Part shown: positions 1 to 12,000 of the stretch, piece after piece
Position numbering within the stretch: position 1 is the stretch's first letter
How the letters are laid out: each line of letters starts with the position of its first letter
Source of the DNA: Amycolatopsis sp.
GTDB taxonomy: Bacteria > Actinomycetota > Actinomycetes > Mycobacteriales > Pseudonocardiaceae
Assembly: GCF_025464955.1 (NCBI RefSeq)
Contig: NZ_JAODNM010000176.1
Span: 1 to 53,505 of the forward strand
Reading direction: 5' to 3'
DNA length: 53,505 nt
Made by a program: the position numbers and the translations under genes
The notes under the pieces: generated by a model
What the model was told of the DNA's origin: nothing
The model's database searches: none
What the model saw: only the letters and a program-made list of their open reading frames with translations

Positions 1-1090
1 TGCCGCATCGCCATGACCATCTTGATGACACCGGCGACACCAGCAGCCGCCTGCGTGTGCCCGATGTTCGACTTGATCGACCCCAGCAACAGCGGAGTCT
101 CACGATCCTGACCGTAAGTCGCCAGCAGCGCCTGCGCCTCGATCGGATCACCCAAGGTCGTACCGGTGCCATGAGCCTCGACCACGTCCACATCGGACGT
201 GGACAGACCAGCACTCGCCAAAGCCTGACGGATCACCCGCTGCTGCGACGGACCATTCGGAGCAGTCAACCCATTCGACGCGCCATCCTGATTCACCGCG
301 GAACCACGAACGACGGCCAGAATCTCGTGTCCATTGCGCAGAGCGTCAGACTGCCGCTCCAACACCACCAGGCCGATACCTTCGCCCCAACCGACACCGT
401 CCGCCGCGTCCGCGAAGGACTTGCACCGACCGTCCGCTGACAGACCGCGCTGCCGCGAGAACGCCACGAACGTGCCCGGAGTGGACATCACCGTCACGCC
501 ACCGGCCAACGCCAATGAGCATTCACCCTGACGGAGTGCCTGCGCGGCAAGGTGCATCGCCACCAGCGACGACGAACACGCCGTGTCGATCGTGACCGCA
601 GGCCCCTCGAAGCCGAAGGTGTAGGAGACACGCCCGGACGCGACACTCGGCGAGCTCGCGGTGCCTTGGTAGCCCTCGAACTCGTCACTCAGGATCGAGC
701 CGTAGTCGTTGTACATGACACCGGTGAACACGCCAGTTTGGCTGCCCTGCAGGGATGTCGGGTCAACGCCGGCCCGTTCCAGCGCCTCCCATGACGTCTC
801 CAGCAACAACCGCTGTTGCGAGTCGGTGGCCAGCGCCTCACGCGGGGACATGCCGAAGAAGTCCGGGTCGAACTCGCCCGCGTTGTGCAGGAACCCACCT
901 GAGCGCGTGTACGAAGTACCAGTCTGCTCAGGATCGGGGTTGTAGAGCGCCTCGACGTCCCAGCCTCGGTCCGTGGGGAACCCCGTGATCGCGTCGGTAC
1001 CTTCGAGCACCAGCCGCCACAAGTCCTCCGGCGAGCTCACCCCGCCCGGGTAGCGGCAAGACATGCCGACAATGACGATCGGGTCGTCCG
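1..1090 (-). other. PKS module 3 ketosynthase, truncated by the window edge
   Basis: The KS starts at DDPIVIVGMSCRYPGG (near 1075) and carries the active-site TACSSS (near 575) and the HGTGT and GHTQAAAG histidine motifs, so it looks catalytically competent. The usually invariant MDPQQR segment reads TDSQQR (near 810), replacing Met and Pro. The domain runs off the window before its C-terminal end, so the AT type and reductive domains of this module are unknown. Confidence 0.85.
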
Positions 1091-4000
1091 TCGTCGTGAC
1101 TATCGACGGAAGCTGCCGCGCCACCGCGACGGTGTCCGCGCCGAACAGCTCCGCACGCAGATACCCAGCCAACGTGGTGGTGGTCGGGTAGTCGAACACC
1201 AGCGTCGCGGGCAGCCGCAGGCCCGCCACAGTGCCGATGCGGTTGCGCAGCTCGACCGCCGTCAGCGAGTCGAACCCGAGGTCCCGGAACGCCCGGTTCG
1301 GATCGATCGCGGCGGCACTACCGTGTCCCAGCACCTCCGCTACCTGGCCGCGTACCAGGTCCAGCAGGGCCTCGCCCCGCTCGACCTCGCCGAGTGCCGA
1401 CAACCGCAGCAGGAGACCGGCGGCAGCGCCGGATCCGGCCACCGACCGACGTGTGCGCGTCCGGATCAAGCCACGCAGCAATGCCGGCACCTCGCCCTGC
1501 GCACGAAGCACTGGCAGGTCGAGCCGCACTGGCAACACCACCGGCTCCCCAGAGCCCAACGCAGCGTCGAACAATGCGAGACCTTGTTCGGCAGGCAGCG
1601 GCGGCATGCCCGAGCGCGCCATCCGCGCCATGTCCACTTCGGACAACGTGCTGGTCAGCCCGACAGTCTGAGCCCACGCGCCCCAAGCGAGTGAGATACC
1701 TGGTAGCCCGAGCTCGCGCCGGTGGCGCATCAGTCCGTCGAGGAACGCGTTGCCCGCCGCGTAGTTGCCCTGTCCGGGGATCCCGAACGTGCCCGCCGCC
1801 GAGGAGAACACCGCGAACACCTTGAGGTCCCGGGTGAGCTCGTGCAGATGCCAGGCCGCGTCCACTTTGGGTCGCAGGACGGCATCCATGCGCTCCGGCG
1901 TGAGCGACCCGATGACCCCGTCGTCGAGCACCCCAGCGGTGTGCACCACGGCCGAGATCTCGTGCTGTGACAACACCTCCGCCACGGCGGCACGATCCGC
2001 CACATCGCAGGCCACGACCTCGACCACCGCATCCAACTCGGCCACCAGTTCGACCGCGCCAGGCGCTTCCAGACCACGACGGCTCAGCAGCACCAGGTTC
2101 CGCACGCCCTGTCCGACCAGGTGTCGTGCCAGCAAACCACCCAAACCACCCGTGCCACCGGTGATCAGCACCGTGTCGTCGGCATCCCACGTCACCGGCT
2201 CCGGCGACTCGGTCACCCGCGCCAGCCGGGCTGCGAGCACCTCGCCATCGCGGATCATCAACTGCGGCTCGTCGATCGCGAGCGCTCGCGGCACCAGCTC
2301 ATCGGAATCCACATCCAGCAGACCGAACCGGCCAGGATTCTCCGACTGTGCCGAACGCACCAGACCCCACACAGCCGACGCCGTGAGATCGGCACCGGAC
2401 ACCGCACCACGGGTCACGAACACCAGCCGCGACCCGTCGAACTGCTCCTGCGCCAGCCGCTCCTGCAGCAAACCGAGCACCCGAGAAGTCACGGCGTGGA
2501 CTGATTCCACCACGTCGCCGTCGCCACCTATCGACACCACCGTCGGCCCGTCACCGGCCACCGACGCCGGCTCCGGTACCGCGACGGGAACCCAGGTCAG
2601 CTTGAACAGCGAATCGGAGACATCGTCGCGCCGCTCGGTCGGCAACGACCGGGTGATCAATGAAGCGATAGTCGCGACCGGCGCTCCGGCGGTGTCCGCG
2701 ACGGCGATCGACAGCACGCCGTCGGTACCGCGGGCCAAGCGCACCCGCACAGCCGAGGCGCCGCTCGCGTGCAGGGACACGCCTTGCCAGGAGAAGGGGA
2801 GTCCGCCCCCGAGGTCGTCGAACCTGGCCGCGTGCAGGCCGCTGTCGAGCAAGGCGGGGTGCAGTCCGAAGCCGGTGGCGTCAGTGCCCTCAGGTAGCGA
2901 TACCTCGGCGAACAGCTCTTCACCTCGGCGCCAAACAGCGCGGAGACCTTGGAAGAAGGGGCCATAGGAGAATCCAGCCTCGGTGAACCGCTCGTAGAAG
3001 CCGTCCATGTCGACCGGTTCGACGTCGGCCGGCGGCCACACCTCCGCGTCGAACGTGCTGGTCCGCGCTCCCACAGCCAGGACACCGGTCGCATGCTGGG
3101 TCCACGGCAGTTCGACCGCGCCCTCAGGCCGGGAGTGCACCGTGACCGCACGGCGACCGGCGGCGTCCGCTACGGCGACACGCAGTTGCAGCTGAACCGC
3201 GCCCTGTGCCGGGACCACCAGCGGCGCGATCAGGGTCAGTTCCTCGATCTGCTCGCACCCGACCTCGTCACCGGCGCGAATAGCCAGCTCCACGAACGCC
3301 GTGCCGGGCAGCAGCACCCGGCCCGCGACGACGTGATCGACGAGCCATGGCTGCGCGCGCAGCGAAAGCCGGCTGGTGAACAGGACCCCCTCACCGTCGG
3401 CGAGGTCGACGGCCGCCCCCAGCAAGGGGTGTTCCACCGAAGTGAGGCCGAGTCCCGAAGCGTCACCGGCCTGTACTGAGACCGAAGGCCAGTACCGTTC
3501 ACGCTGGAACGGATAAGTAGGTAGATCCACCCGGTGAGCGCCCTCGAAGAAGCCGGACCAGTCCACGGGAACCCCGGTCACGTGCAGGCGCGCCAACGCC
3601 GTGACCGCGGTCAGCTCTTCACCACGATCCTTACGCAACAACGGAACCACAACAGCGTCCACCGGCACCGACTCGGCCGCCATCGCCGACAGCACACCGT
3701 CCGGACCGAGCTCCAAAAAGGTGGTCACGCCGGCATTACTCAGGGTGCCCAGCGAATCGGCAAAGCGCACAGTGTCGCGGACATGGCTCACCCAGTACTC
3801 CGGCGACATCACATCACCAGCCGCCACAATCGGAATACGCGGAGCCGCAAAATTCAGGCTCTCCACCACGGCACGGAACTCAGCCAGCATCGGATCCATC
3901 AACGACGAATGAAACGCATGCGACACCGACAGCCGCTTGTACTTCCACCGCCCGGCAAGCGCCAGGACCTCATCTTCCACCCCGGACAACACGATCGACG

Positions 4001-6035
4001 TCGGACCGTTGACCGCCGCGATCGACACACCATCAGTCAGCTGGGAAAGGACCTCAGCTTCGGTCGCCTGAACAGCCACCATCGCACCACCGGCCGGCAA
4101 CGCCCGCATCAACCGAGCCCGGGCAGCCACCAAAACGCAAGCGTCCTCGAGCGACAACACCCCAGCCACATGCGCCGCGGCGATCTCGCCGATCGAATGC
4201 CCGACCAAGAAGTCCGGCCGTACACCCCACGACTCCACCAAGCGGAACAACGCCACCTCAAGAGCGAACAACGCCGGCTGAGCCACCCCGGTGTCGTTCA
4301 ACAACTCTTGATCATCAGGCAACTCGACACCCAGCTGCGTAAGCACGGCACCGAAAGCTTCGGCGAACACCGGGAACCGGGCAGCCAACTCCCGGCCCAT
4401 CCCCACCCGCTGCGAACCCTGACCCGAAAACAACACCGCCAACGAGCTGTCCACGGCGACACCGCGAGCGAGCTCCGAAACACCCTCGGAGGTCGCCAGC
4501 AAGACCGCCCTGCGGTCGAACACCGCGCGCGACGACAGCAGTGAGAAGCCGACGTCAACCTGCGACTGTCCATGCACAAAGGACTCAAGCTGGGACACAC
4601 GCGCGTCCAGGGCCGCATCAGACTTCGCCGAGAGCACCCACGGCACCACCGAAGGCCCGTCCTCCGACGTCACCACCTCCACGACGGGTGCCTGTTCGAT
4701 CAGCACGTGCGCATTGGTGCCACTGACACCGAACGACGACACACCTGCCCGGCGGGGATGGTCACTCGGCGGCCACTCCGCCTGCTCGGTCAGCAGCTCG
4801 ACGGCGCCGGCGGACCAGTCCACGTGCGACGACGGAGCGTCCACATGCAACGTCCGCGGCAGCACGCCATACCGCATCCCCATGACCATCTTGATCACTC
4901 CGGCCACACCGGCGGCCGCCTGCGTGTGCCCGATGTTCGACTTCACCGAACCGAGCAGCAGCGGCCGCTCCCGGTCCTGGCCGTAGGTCGCCAGCAGCGC
5001 CTGCGCCTCGATCGGATCGCCCAGTGAGGTACCGGTTCCGTGCGCCTCCACCGCGTCCACATCCGACGCCGAAAGCCCCGCGTTGGCAAGTGCCTGACGG
5101 ATGACCCGCTGCTGCGAAGGACCGTTCGGCGCGGTCAACCCGTTGGACGCGCCGTCCTGGTTCACCGCTGAACCTCGCATCACAGCGAGAATCGGGTGCC
5201 CGTTGCGTTCGGCGTCGGAAAGACGCTCCAGTACCAGCTGTCCGGCGCCCTCGGACCACCCCACGCCGTCCGCGGACTCGGAAAATGCCTTGCACCGGCC
5301 GTCAGCGGCCAAACCACGCTGACGCGAAAACTCGACGAAGGCGTGCGGCGTCGACATCACCGTCACACCGCCCGCCAACGCCAGGTCGCACTCCCCCTGC
5401 CGTAGTGCCTGGGCGGCCAGGTGCATCGCCACCAGCGACGACGAACACGCCGTGTCCACGGTGACAGCCGGTCCCTCGAAACCAAAGGTGTAAGACAACC
5501 GGCCCGACAGCACGCTGGCCACGAGACCCGTGTCGGCGTGCCCTTCGGCCTCCACCAGCAGATCGGCGTAGTCCTGGCCGTTCGTTCCGGCGAAAACACC
5601 GGTTCGGCTGCCCCGCAGCGAGGCTGGGTCTATCCCAGCCCGTTCCAGTGCCTCCCAGGAGATCTCCAGCAGTAGCCGCTGCTGCGGGTCCATCCCGAGT
5701 GCTTCGCGCGGGGAGATGCCGAAGAAGTCCGCGTCGAATTCGGCCTGCTCGGTGAGGAAACCGCCCTCGACGGCCAGGCTGACGCCCGTAAGGAACTCCA
5801 GATCCCAGCCACGGTCGGCTGGGAACGGCGAGACCACGTCCCGCTCTTCCGCCACGACCTGCCACAGTTGCTCAGGGGACTGAACCGCGCCGGGGAAACG
5901 GCAGGCCATGCCGACGATCGCGATCGGCTCGGTCTTCTTGGACTCCAGTTCCTCGACCTGTTCGCGCGCGCGCCGGAGATCGACGACGACTCGCCTCAGG
6001 TATTCGACAACCTTGTCCTGCTGCTCGTCCTGCAC
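1..6035 (-). CDS. Modular type I polyketide synthase, module 2 plus start of module 3 (3' end off the left edge)
   Basis: The frame is open from a GTG at 6035 to the window edge, about 2,011 residues. GTG is chosen because a GAGGA ribosome site lies 7 bases upstream and the protein then begins with a typical N-terminal docking coiled coil (QDKVVEYLRRVV..., residues about 1-30). Domain order is docking, KS, AT, DH, KR, ACP, then a second KS cut by the edge. It follows the loading PKS by only 41 bases, so the two are probably co-transcribed and this protein accepts the chain from module 1. The start is not preceded by any other in-frame start with a good ribosome site. What follows the second KS, and whether more modules exist, cannot be seen. 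Identification as a PKS is certain; numbering as module 2 is inferred from gene order. Confidence 0.95.
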   Translation of the reverse strand, partial: MQDEQQDKVVEYLRRVVVDLRRAREQVEELESKKTEPIAIVGMACRFPGAVQSPEQLWQVVAEERDVVSPFPADRGWDLEFLTGVSLAVEGGFLTEQAEFDADFFGISPREALGMDPQQRLLLEISWEALERAGIDPASLRGSRTGVFAGTNGQDYADLLVEAEGHADTGLVASVLSGRLSYTFGFEGPAVTVDTACSSSLVAMHLAAQALRQGECDLALAGGVTVMSTPHAFVEFSRQRGLAADGRCKAFSESADGVGWSEGAGQLVLERLSDAERNGHPILAVMRGSAVNQDGASNGLTAPNGPSQQRVIRQALANAGLSASDVDAVEAHGTGTSLGDPIEAQALLATYGQDRERPLLLGSVKSNIGHTQAAAGVAGVIKMVMGMRYGVLPRTLHVDAPSSHVDWSAGAVELLTEQAEWPPSDHPRRAGVSSFGVSGTNAHVLIEQAPVVEVVTSEDGPSVVPWVLSAKSDAALDARVSQLESFVHGQSQVDVGFSLLSSRAVFDRRAVLLATSEGVSELARGVAVDSSLAVLFSGQGSQRVGMGRELAARFPVFAEAFGAVLTQLGVELPDDQELLNDTGVAQPALFALEVALFRLVESWGVRPDFLVGHSIGEIAAAHVAGVLSLEDACVLVAARARLMRALPAGGAMVAVQATEAEVLSQLTDGVSIAAVNGPTSIVLSGVEDEVLALAGRWKYKRLSVSHAFHSSLMDPMLAEFRAVVESLNFAAPRIPIVAAGDVMSPEYWVSHVRDTVRFADSLGTLSNAGVTTFLELGPDGVLSAMAAESVPVDAVVVPLLRKDRGEELTAVTALARLHVTGVPVDWSGFFEGAHRVDLPTYPFQRERYWPSVSVQAGDASGLGLTSVEHPLLGAAVDLADGEGVLFTSRLSLRAQPWLVDHVVAGRVLLPGTAFVELAIRAGDEVGCEQIEELTLIAPLVVPAQGAVQLQLRVAVADAAGRRAVTVHSRPEGAVELPWTQHATGVLAVGARTSTFDAEVWPPADVEPVDMDGFYERFTEAGFSYGPFFQGLRAVWRRGEELFAEVSLPEGTDATGFGLHPALLDSGLHAARFDDLGGGLPFSWQGVSLHASGASAVRVRLARGTDGVLSIAVADTAGAPVATIASLITRSLPTERRDDVSDSLFKLTWVPVAVPEPASVAGDGPTVVSIGGDGDVVESVHAVTSRVLGLLQERLAQEQFDGSRLVFVTRGAVSGADLTASAVWGLVRSAQSENPGRFGLLDVDSDELVPRALAIDEPQLMIRDGEVLAARLARVTESPEPVTWDADDTVLITGGTGGLGGLLARHLVGQGVRNLVLLSRRGLEAPGAVELVAELDAVVEVVACDVADRAAVAEVLSQHEISAVVHTAGVLDDGVIGSLTPERMDAVLRPKVDAAWHLHELTRDLKVFAVFSSAAGTFGIPGQGNYAAGNAFLDGLMRHRRELGLPGISLAWGAWAQTVGLTSTLSEVDMARMARSGMPPLPAEQGLALFDAALGSGEPVVLPVRLDLPVLRAQGEVPALLRGLIRTRTRRSVAGSGAAAGLLLRLSALGEVERGEALLDLVRGQVAEVLGHGSAAAIDPNRAFRDLGFDSLTAVELRNRIGTVAGLRLPATLVFDYPTTTTLAGYLRAELFGADTVAVARQLPSIVTTTDDPIVIVGMSCRYPGGVSSPEDLWRLVLEGTDAITGFPTDRGWDVEALYNPDPEQTGTSYTRSGGFLHNAGEFDPDFFGMSPREALATDSQQRLLLETSWEALERAGVDPTSLQGSQTGVFTGVMYNDYGSILSDEFEGYQGTASSPSVASGRVSYTFGFEGPAVTIDTACSSSLVAMHLAAQALRQGECSLALAGGVTVMSTPGTFVAFSRQRGLSADGRCKSFADAADGVGWGEGIGLVVLERQSDALRNGHEILAVVRGSAVNQDGASNGLTAPNGPSQQRVIRQALASAGLSTSDVDVVEAHGTGTTLGDPIEAQALLATYGQDRETPLLLGSIKSNIGHTQAAAGVAGVIKMVMAMR
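1150..5950 (-). other. PKS module 2: KS-AT(malonyl)-DH-KR(B1)-ACP
   Basis: The KS has TACSSS near 5440, with HGTGT and GHTQAAAG downstream. The AT has GHSIGE (near 4200) and HAFH (near 3915), the malonyl-CoA signature in this family, rather than GHSQGE/YASH. The DH has an intact HxxxGxxxxP motif (H-VVA-G-RVLL-P near 3335) and the second catalytic aspartate in HPALLD. The KR has the NADPH motif TGGTGGLG (near 2160), the LDD motif of B-type reductases, and the catalytic Tyr in GQGNYAAGN (near 1762) without the B2 proline, so type B1. The ACP has GFDSL (near 1272). Expected product of the module: an E-configured double bond. The stereochemical call rests on the published KR fingerprints, not on experiment. 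Confidence 0.9.
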
Positions 6036-6076
6036 TGGTCCATCCTCATTTCCCGTCGGGAAAGAACTGGCAATCG

Positions 6077-9000
6077 TCAAGAAAGGTCGTACAGCTCTTC
6101 GTCGATGATGCTGAGCAGCTCGTCGACGGGCACGGTCCTGATGTCTTCCTCGGAAGACCGGCCCGCGGTCATCGCGGGCTGACGCAGTCGGAAAAGGATC
6201 TTCTCCAGACGATCTCCGAGCGCTTCCCGCGCCGCGCCGTTCGCGGGCTCGGAGGACAGCGCGGCTTCGAAGCGGTCCAGTTCGCTCGCCGACGAGCCCA
6301 AAGCCGAGGCCTCACTGCTGACCAGGTTCGCCACGAGATACCCGGCAACGGCACGGGGTGTCGGGTAGTCGTAGATGAGCGCCGAAGGCAGCACCAGTCC
6401 TGTGACCGCGGTGAGCCGATCGCGCAGTTCGACCGCGGTCATCGAGTCGAAACCCTGGTCGCGGAAGGACTTGTCGACGCTGACCGCGGTGGAACCGCGG
6501 TGTCCCAGCACCACTGCCACCTGCGACCGCAACAGGTCGAGCAGCACGCGCTCGGCTTCCTCGTCGGAGTGGCCGGCGAGTCGCTGCCCGAGTCCGTTGT
6601 CCCGCGCTTCGGGGTTTCCCGTGGCGAACAGAGCCTGACGGACTTCGGGGATGCCGGAGAGCAACGGGCTCGGCCGCTGCGCGGTGAACCCGGGCGCGAA
6701 CCGCGCCCAGTCGGTGTTCGTCACCGTCAGCGTGGTCTGGTCCTCATCCAACGCCTGCCGCAGCGCCGCGATCGCCAGTCCGGGCTCCATCAGCAGCACC
6801 CCGCGGCGGCGCATCTGCTCGGCAACGAGCGTGTTGTCCGCAGCCATCCCGGCTTCGGCCCAAGCACCCCAAGCGATCGACGTCGCGGGCAGTCCATCGG
6901 CCCGGCGGTAGTGGGCGAGTCCGTCCAGGAATGCGTTGCCTGCTGCGTATCCCGGCTGCCCGCCACTGCCCCAGGTGGCCGCACCCGAGGAGAACAGCAC
7001 GAACGCGTCCAGCGGTTGGGCTCGCGTCAGCTCGTGCAGGTTCCACCCGGCGGCCACCTTGGCCCGCAGCATCGCCGCCAGCTGCTCTTCCGTCAGCGAC
7101 TCGACTGCCGCGTCCCCGGTGTCGACCCCGGCGGTATGGACCACCGCGCTCAACGGGACCCCGACCGGGATGTCCGACAGCACCTTCGCGAGCGCGTCAC
7201 GGTCGGCCGCGTCGCAAGCAGCCACGGTGACTCGGGCGCCCGACGCCTCCAACTCCGCCGACAGCGCCTTCGCTCCCGGCGCCTCCAGTCCTCGTCGACT
7301 GGTGAGCACCACGTGTTCGGCACCGCTGGCAACGGCCCAGCGGGCAACATGGCCGCCCAGCCCGCCGGTGCCGCCGGTGATCAGAACTGTGCCACTGGCC
7401 TGCCAGCGCCGCTGGGGTTCCCCACCGACAGGCGCTCGGACCAGCCGGCGTCCGAACACCCCGGAACTCCGTAGTGCCAGTTGGTCCTCGTCCGGGAAGG
7501 CGCCAGTGAGCACTTGCGCCAAGCCGCTGCCGACCCGCACGTCGATCTCGTCCGGCAGGTCGAGAAGACCACCCCAGCGCCTCGGCAACTCTAACGCGGC
7601 GACGCGGCCGAGGCCCCACAACGCGGTCTGCTCGGGAGAACTGACCTGGTCGCCGTTACCGACCGACACGGCGCCCTTCGTCACGCACCACAACGGCGAA
7701 GCAATTCCCTTGTCCGCCAAGGCTTGGACCAGCGCGACCGACCGCCTCAGGCCATCCGGGACCGGCCCGTCGGACCGCGTCGAGGGCACTGCGAGCAGTG
7801 ACAGCACACCGTCGAACGCGATGCCCGCGATCCCGGACAGTTCCCGACCCAGCCCGGCGCGGTCCAGGTCGGCGACGTCGAGCCTCAGCACGTGCGAACC
7901 CAGCGCGGCCACCAGCGGGCCCATCCACTCGTCGTCGATCTCGTCGGCCGGAACGAGCATCAGCCACTCCCCCGGTGTCGCACCGGAGGTCGACTTCAAC
8001 GAGGTCCACGACTCGCGGTACCGCCAGGAATCCACCACAGACCGCGCCTGCCGACGCCCACGCCACGACGACAGCGCGGGGACGAGCGCCGCGGCCGTCT
8101 CGGCGTCCAAGTTCAGCTCCGACGCGAGATCGCCGCCCTCGACGAGACTCCAGAATGCTCCTTCGACCGGGTCCGCAGACACCGCCGGACCATCGGGCTC
8201 CGGCCAGAACCGCTGACGCTGGAAGGCGTAGGTCGGCAACTCGACCCGGCGAGCTCCGGTCCCGGCGAAGAACTCCTGCCACCGTACGGAGACGCCGGTG
8301 ACGTGCAGGCGTGCCAGCGCCGTCAACGCCGAAACCTCCTCAGACCGACCCTTACGCAACAACGGAACCACCACCGCACCCACCGGCACCGACTCCGCAA
8401 CCATCGCCGAAAGCACCCCATCCGGACCCAACTCGAGGAACGCCGTCACACCCCGCTCAACCAGAGTGCTCACCGAATCCCCGAACCGCACCGTCTCCCG
8501 GACATGACGCACCCAATACTCCGACGACGTCACGTCACCGGAAGCCACCATCGGAACGACCGGCTCCCGCAACGACAGACCCTCCACCACCTCGCGAAAC
8601 TCAGCCACCATCGGATCCATCAAGGCAGAGTGGAACGCATGACTCACCGGCAAACGAGTAGTCTTCCGCCCCTGCGCCTCGAACAACGCCGCCATCGCGA
8701 GCACGCCGGCCTCATCCCCGGCGATCACCACGGACCTCGGCCCATTCACCGCCGCGATCGACACCCCACCACTCACCAACGGCAACACCTCTACCTCAGC
8801 CGCCTCGATCGCCACCATCGCTCCACCACCAGGCAACGCCTGCATCAACCGAGCCCTGGCGGCAACCAGTACACACGCATCCTCCAACGACAACACTCCT
8901 GCCACATGCGCTGCCGCAACCTCACCCACCGAATGCCCGGCAAGAAAGTCGGGCCGAACCCCCCACGACTCCACCAACCGGAACAACGCCACCTCCAGCG

Positions 9001-12000
9001 CGAACAACGCCGGCTGTGCCGCACCAGTCTGATTCAACAACTCCTCATCATCAGGCAACTCGACACCCAACCGGGCGAGCACGCCATCAAACGCCTCAGC
9101 GAACACCGGGAACCGGACAGCCAACTCCCGGCCCATCCCCACCCGCTGCGAACCCTGACCCGAGAACAGAAACGCCACCGGCCGCTCAGCCGTGGCACCA
9201 CGCGCCACCTCGACCACACCATCCTCAGTGGACAACAGAACCGCGCGATGCTCGAACACCGAGCGTGATGTCACCAACGAGAACCCGACATCGACCGGAT
9301 TGTCCACAGTGGTCCCGATGTGATCCACCTGTGCCGTCAGCGCAGCCTCGGTCTTTCCCGAAAACACCCACGGCACCACCGTGGACACCACAGTCGGGTC
9401 CGCCACGGTCAGCTCGGCCGCAGGCGCCTGCTCGATGATGACATGTGCGTTCGTGCCGCTGATACCGAAGGCCGAAACCCCCGCACGTCGTGGCCGGTCG
9501 TTGTCCGGCCACACGGTCTGCTCGGTGAGCAGCTCCACGGCGCCGGCCGACCAGTCCACCCGCGATGACGGCATGTCCACGTTTAGTGTCCGCGGGATGA
9601 TCCCGTGCCGCAGGGCCTGCACCATCTTGATCACCCCGGCAACACCGGCGGCCGCCTGCGTGTGCCCGATGTTCGACTTCACCGAACCCAGCAGCAATGG
9701 CGTCTCACGGTCCTGGCCGTAAGTCGCCAGCAGTGCCTGCGCCTCGATCGGATCACCCAGCGAAGTCCCGGTGCCATGCGCCTCGACCACGTCGACGTCC
9801 GCAGTGGACAGACCGGCCTTCGCCAGCGCCTGCCGAATCACGCGCTGCTGTGACGGACCGTTCGGAGCGGTCAAACCGTTCGATGCGCCATCCTGGTTCA
9901 CCGCGGAACCACGCACCACCGCGAGAATCTCGTGCCCGTTGCGCCGAGCGTCCGACAGCCGCTCCAGAAGGACCAAGCCGACGCCCTCGGACCAGCCCGT
10001 GCCGTCCGCGTCGTCGGAGAACGCCTTGCACCGGCCGTCGCTCGCTAAACCGCCCTGCTGGGTGAACTCCACGAAGGTCTGCGGCGTCGACATCACGGTG
10101 ACGCCGCCGGCCAGCGCCAGGTCGCACTCGCCCTGCCTCAGGGCCTGGCCGGCTAGATGTATCGCCACCAACGACGATGAACACGCCGTGTCGACGGTGA
10201 CCGCCGGACCTTCCAGCCCCAGTGTGTAGGCCACCCTGCCGGAAACGACGCTGCCCGCGGTGCCAATGCCCCAGTAGGCCTCGGTGCCTTCCGGTGGACT
10301 GCTCAGATCCGAGCCGTAGTCGTGGTACATCACCCCGGCGAACACCCCGGTCTTGCTGCCACGCAGCGAAGCCGGATCGACCCCGGAGCGTTCCACCAGT
10401 TCCCACGAGGTCTCCAGCATCAACCGCTGCTGCGGGTCCATCGCCAGTGCCTCGCGTGGAGAGATCTTGAAGAACTCCGCGTCGAACTCCGTAGCTTCGT
10501 GAAGGAAACCGCCCTCTTGCGTCGCACTCGCGCCGTCGAAAAGCCTCTTCAGGTCCCACCCGCGGTCATCCGGGAAGCCCGCGATGGCGTCGCCGCCCTC
10601 GGTCACGAGTCGCCACAGTTCGTCCGGAGTGCGCACGCCGCCCGGATACCGGCACGCCATCGCGACGATCGCGATCGGCTCATCTACGACCACGCGCGGC
10701 GATTCCACCGAGTTCGGCACGGGTCGTTCCCCGAACAGCAAGGCCTTCAGATTCCGGGCCAGTACCCCGACCGTCGGGTAGTCGAAGACCACGGCGGCGG
10801 ACAGCTGAAGGCCCGTCGCCGCACTCAGCCGGTTGCGCAGCGCCACCGCGCTGATCGAGCTGAAGCCGAGCTCGCGAAACGTGCGCTCCGAGTCGCCGCG
10901 TTCGTCGACCGGAAAACCCAGCACGGTCGACGCTTCGGTGCGAACGACGTTCAGCAGGAACGAGTTCTGCTCGTCAGCCGACATGCCGGCCAGCCGCGAA
11001 CGCAGTTCGGACAGTTCACGTTCGTCCAGTTTCGCCGGCCGCGGCGCGAGGTCGATCAGACCGCGCAGCAACGCTGGAACCGCGCTTGCCGGGATCTGCT
11101 CCCGCAGCGCGGCACCGGCAATGCGGACGACTACGGCGTTGACGAGGTTCATCGTCCCCGCGACGTCGAACATCGCCATACAGTCCTGGACGGACAGTTC
11201 GGTCGCGTTGTTCTCGACGGCAGTGTCGGCTTCGTCCCGAATCGACGCGCCCCAAGCTACCGACAGTGCGGGAAGCTCCTGTGAGCGCCGGTATCGGGCG
11301 AGCGCATCGAGGAACGCGTTCGCCGCGGCCTGCTCCGCACAGCCGGCCGTGCCGAGCGCACCCGACACCGAACCCAACAGGACGAAGGCGGCAAGGTCCT
11401 TGTCCTTGGTGAGCTGGTGCAGGTTGACCGCACCGGCCACAGTGGCGGGAAACGTCCGTTGGAACCCGCCGGTCAGCGCCGCGGGCAAAGCCGTGTCCAG
11501 CTCACCATCGCAGTACACCACCGCGGTGAGCGGGCGCTTGACCTTCGCGAGGACGGCGGCCAACGCCTCTCGATCGGCCACATCGCACGCCACGACCGCG
11601 CACTTCGCGCCGAACCGCTTGAGGTCCTCATCGAGCTGCGCAGTCGCGTCGTCGGCTCGTCCGCGCGGGCTGAGTAGCAACACGTGCCGCGCCCGATAAG
11701 CGGTGACGAGGTGCTGGGCAAGCGCAGCCCCCCTGGCTCCGGGGGCACCGGCGATCACGACCGTGCCTCTGGGATCCAGCCGCAGGGTCGATTCACTGTC
11801 CAGTGCGGTCGAAACGCGGGCCAGCCGTGGGATCAGCGCGACGCCTCCGCGCACAGCCAACTGCGGTTCGTCGGTGGTAAGCGCGAGCGACAGCATCCCG
11901 GACGAGTCCTCGTGCCGGTCGATGTCGAGCAGCGTGAAGTGATCCGGGTACTCGGCCTGGACGGACCGCAGGAGTCCCCAGACCGGCGCGTGCACCAGGT

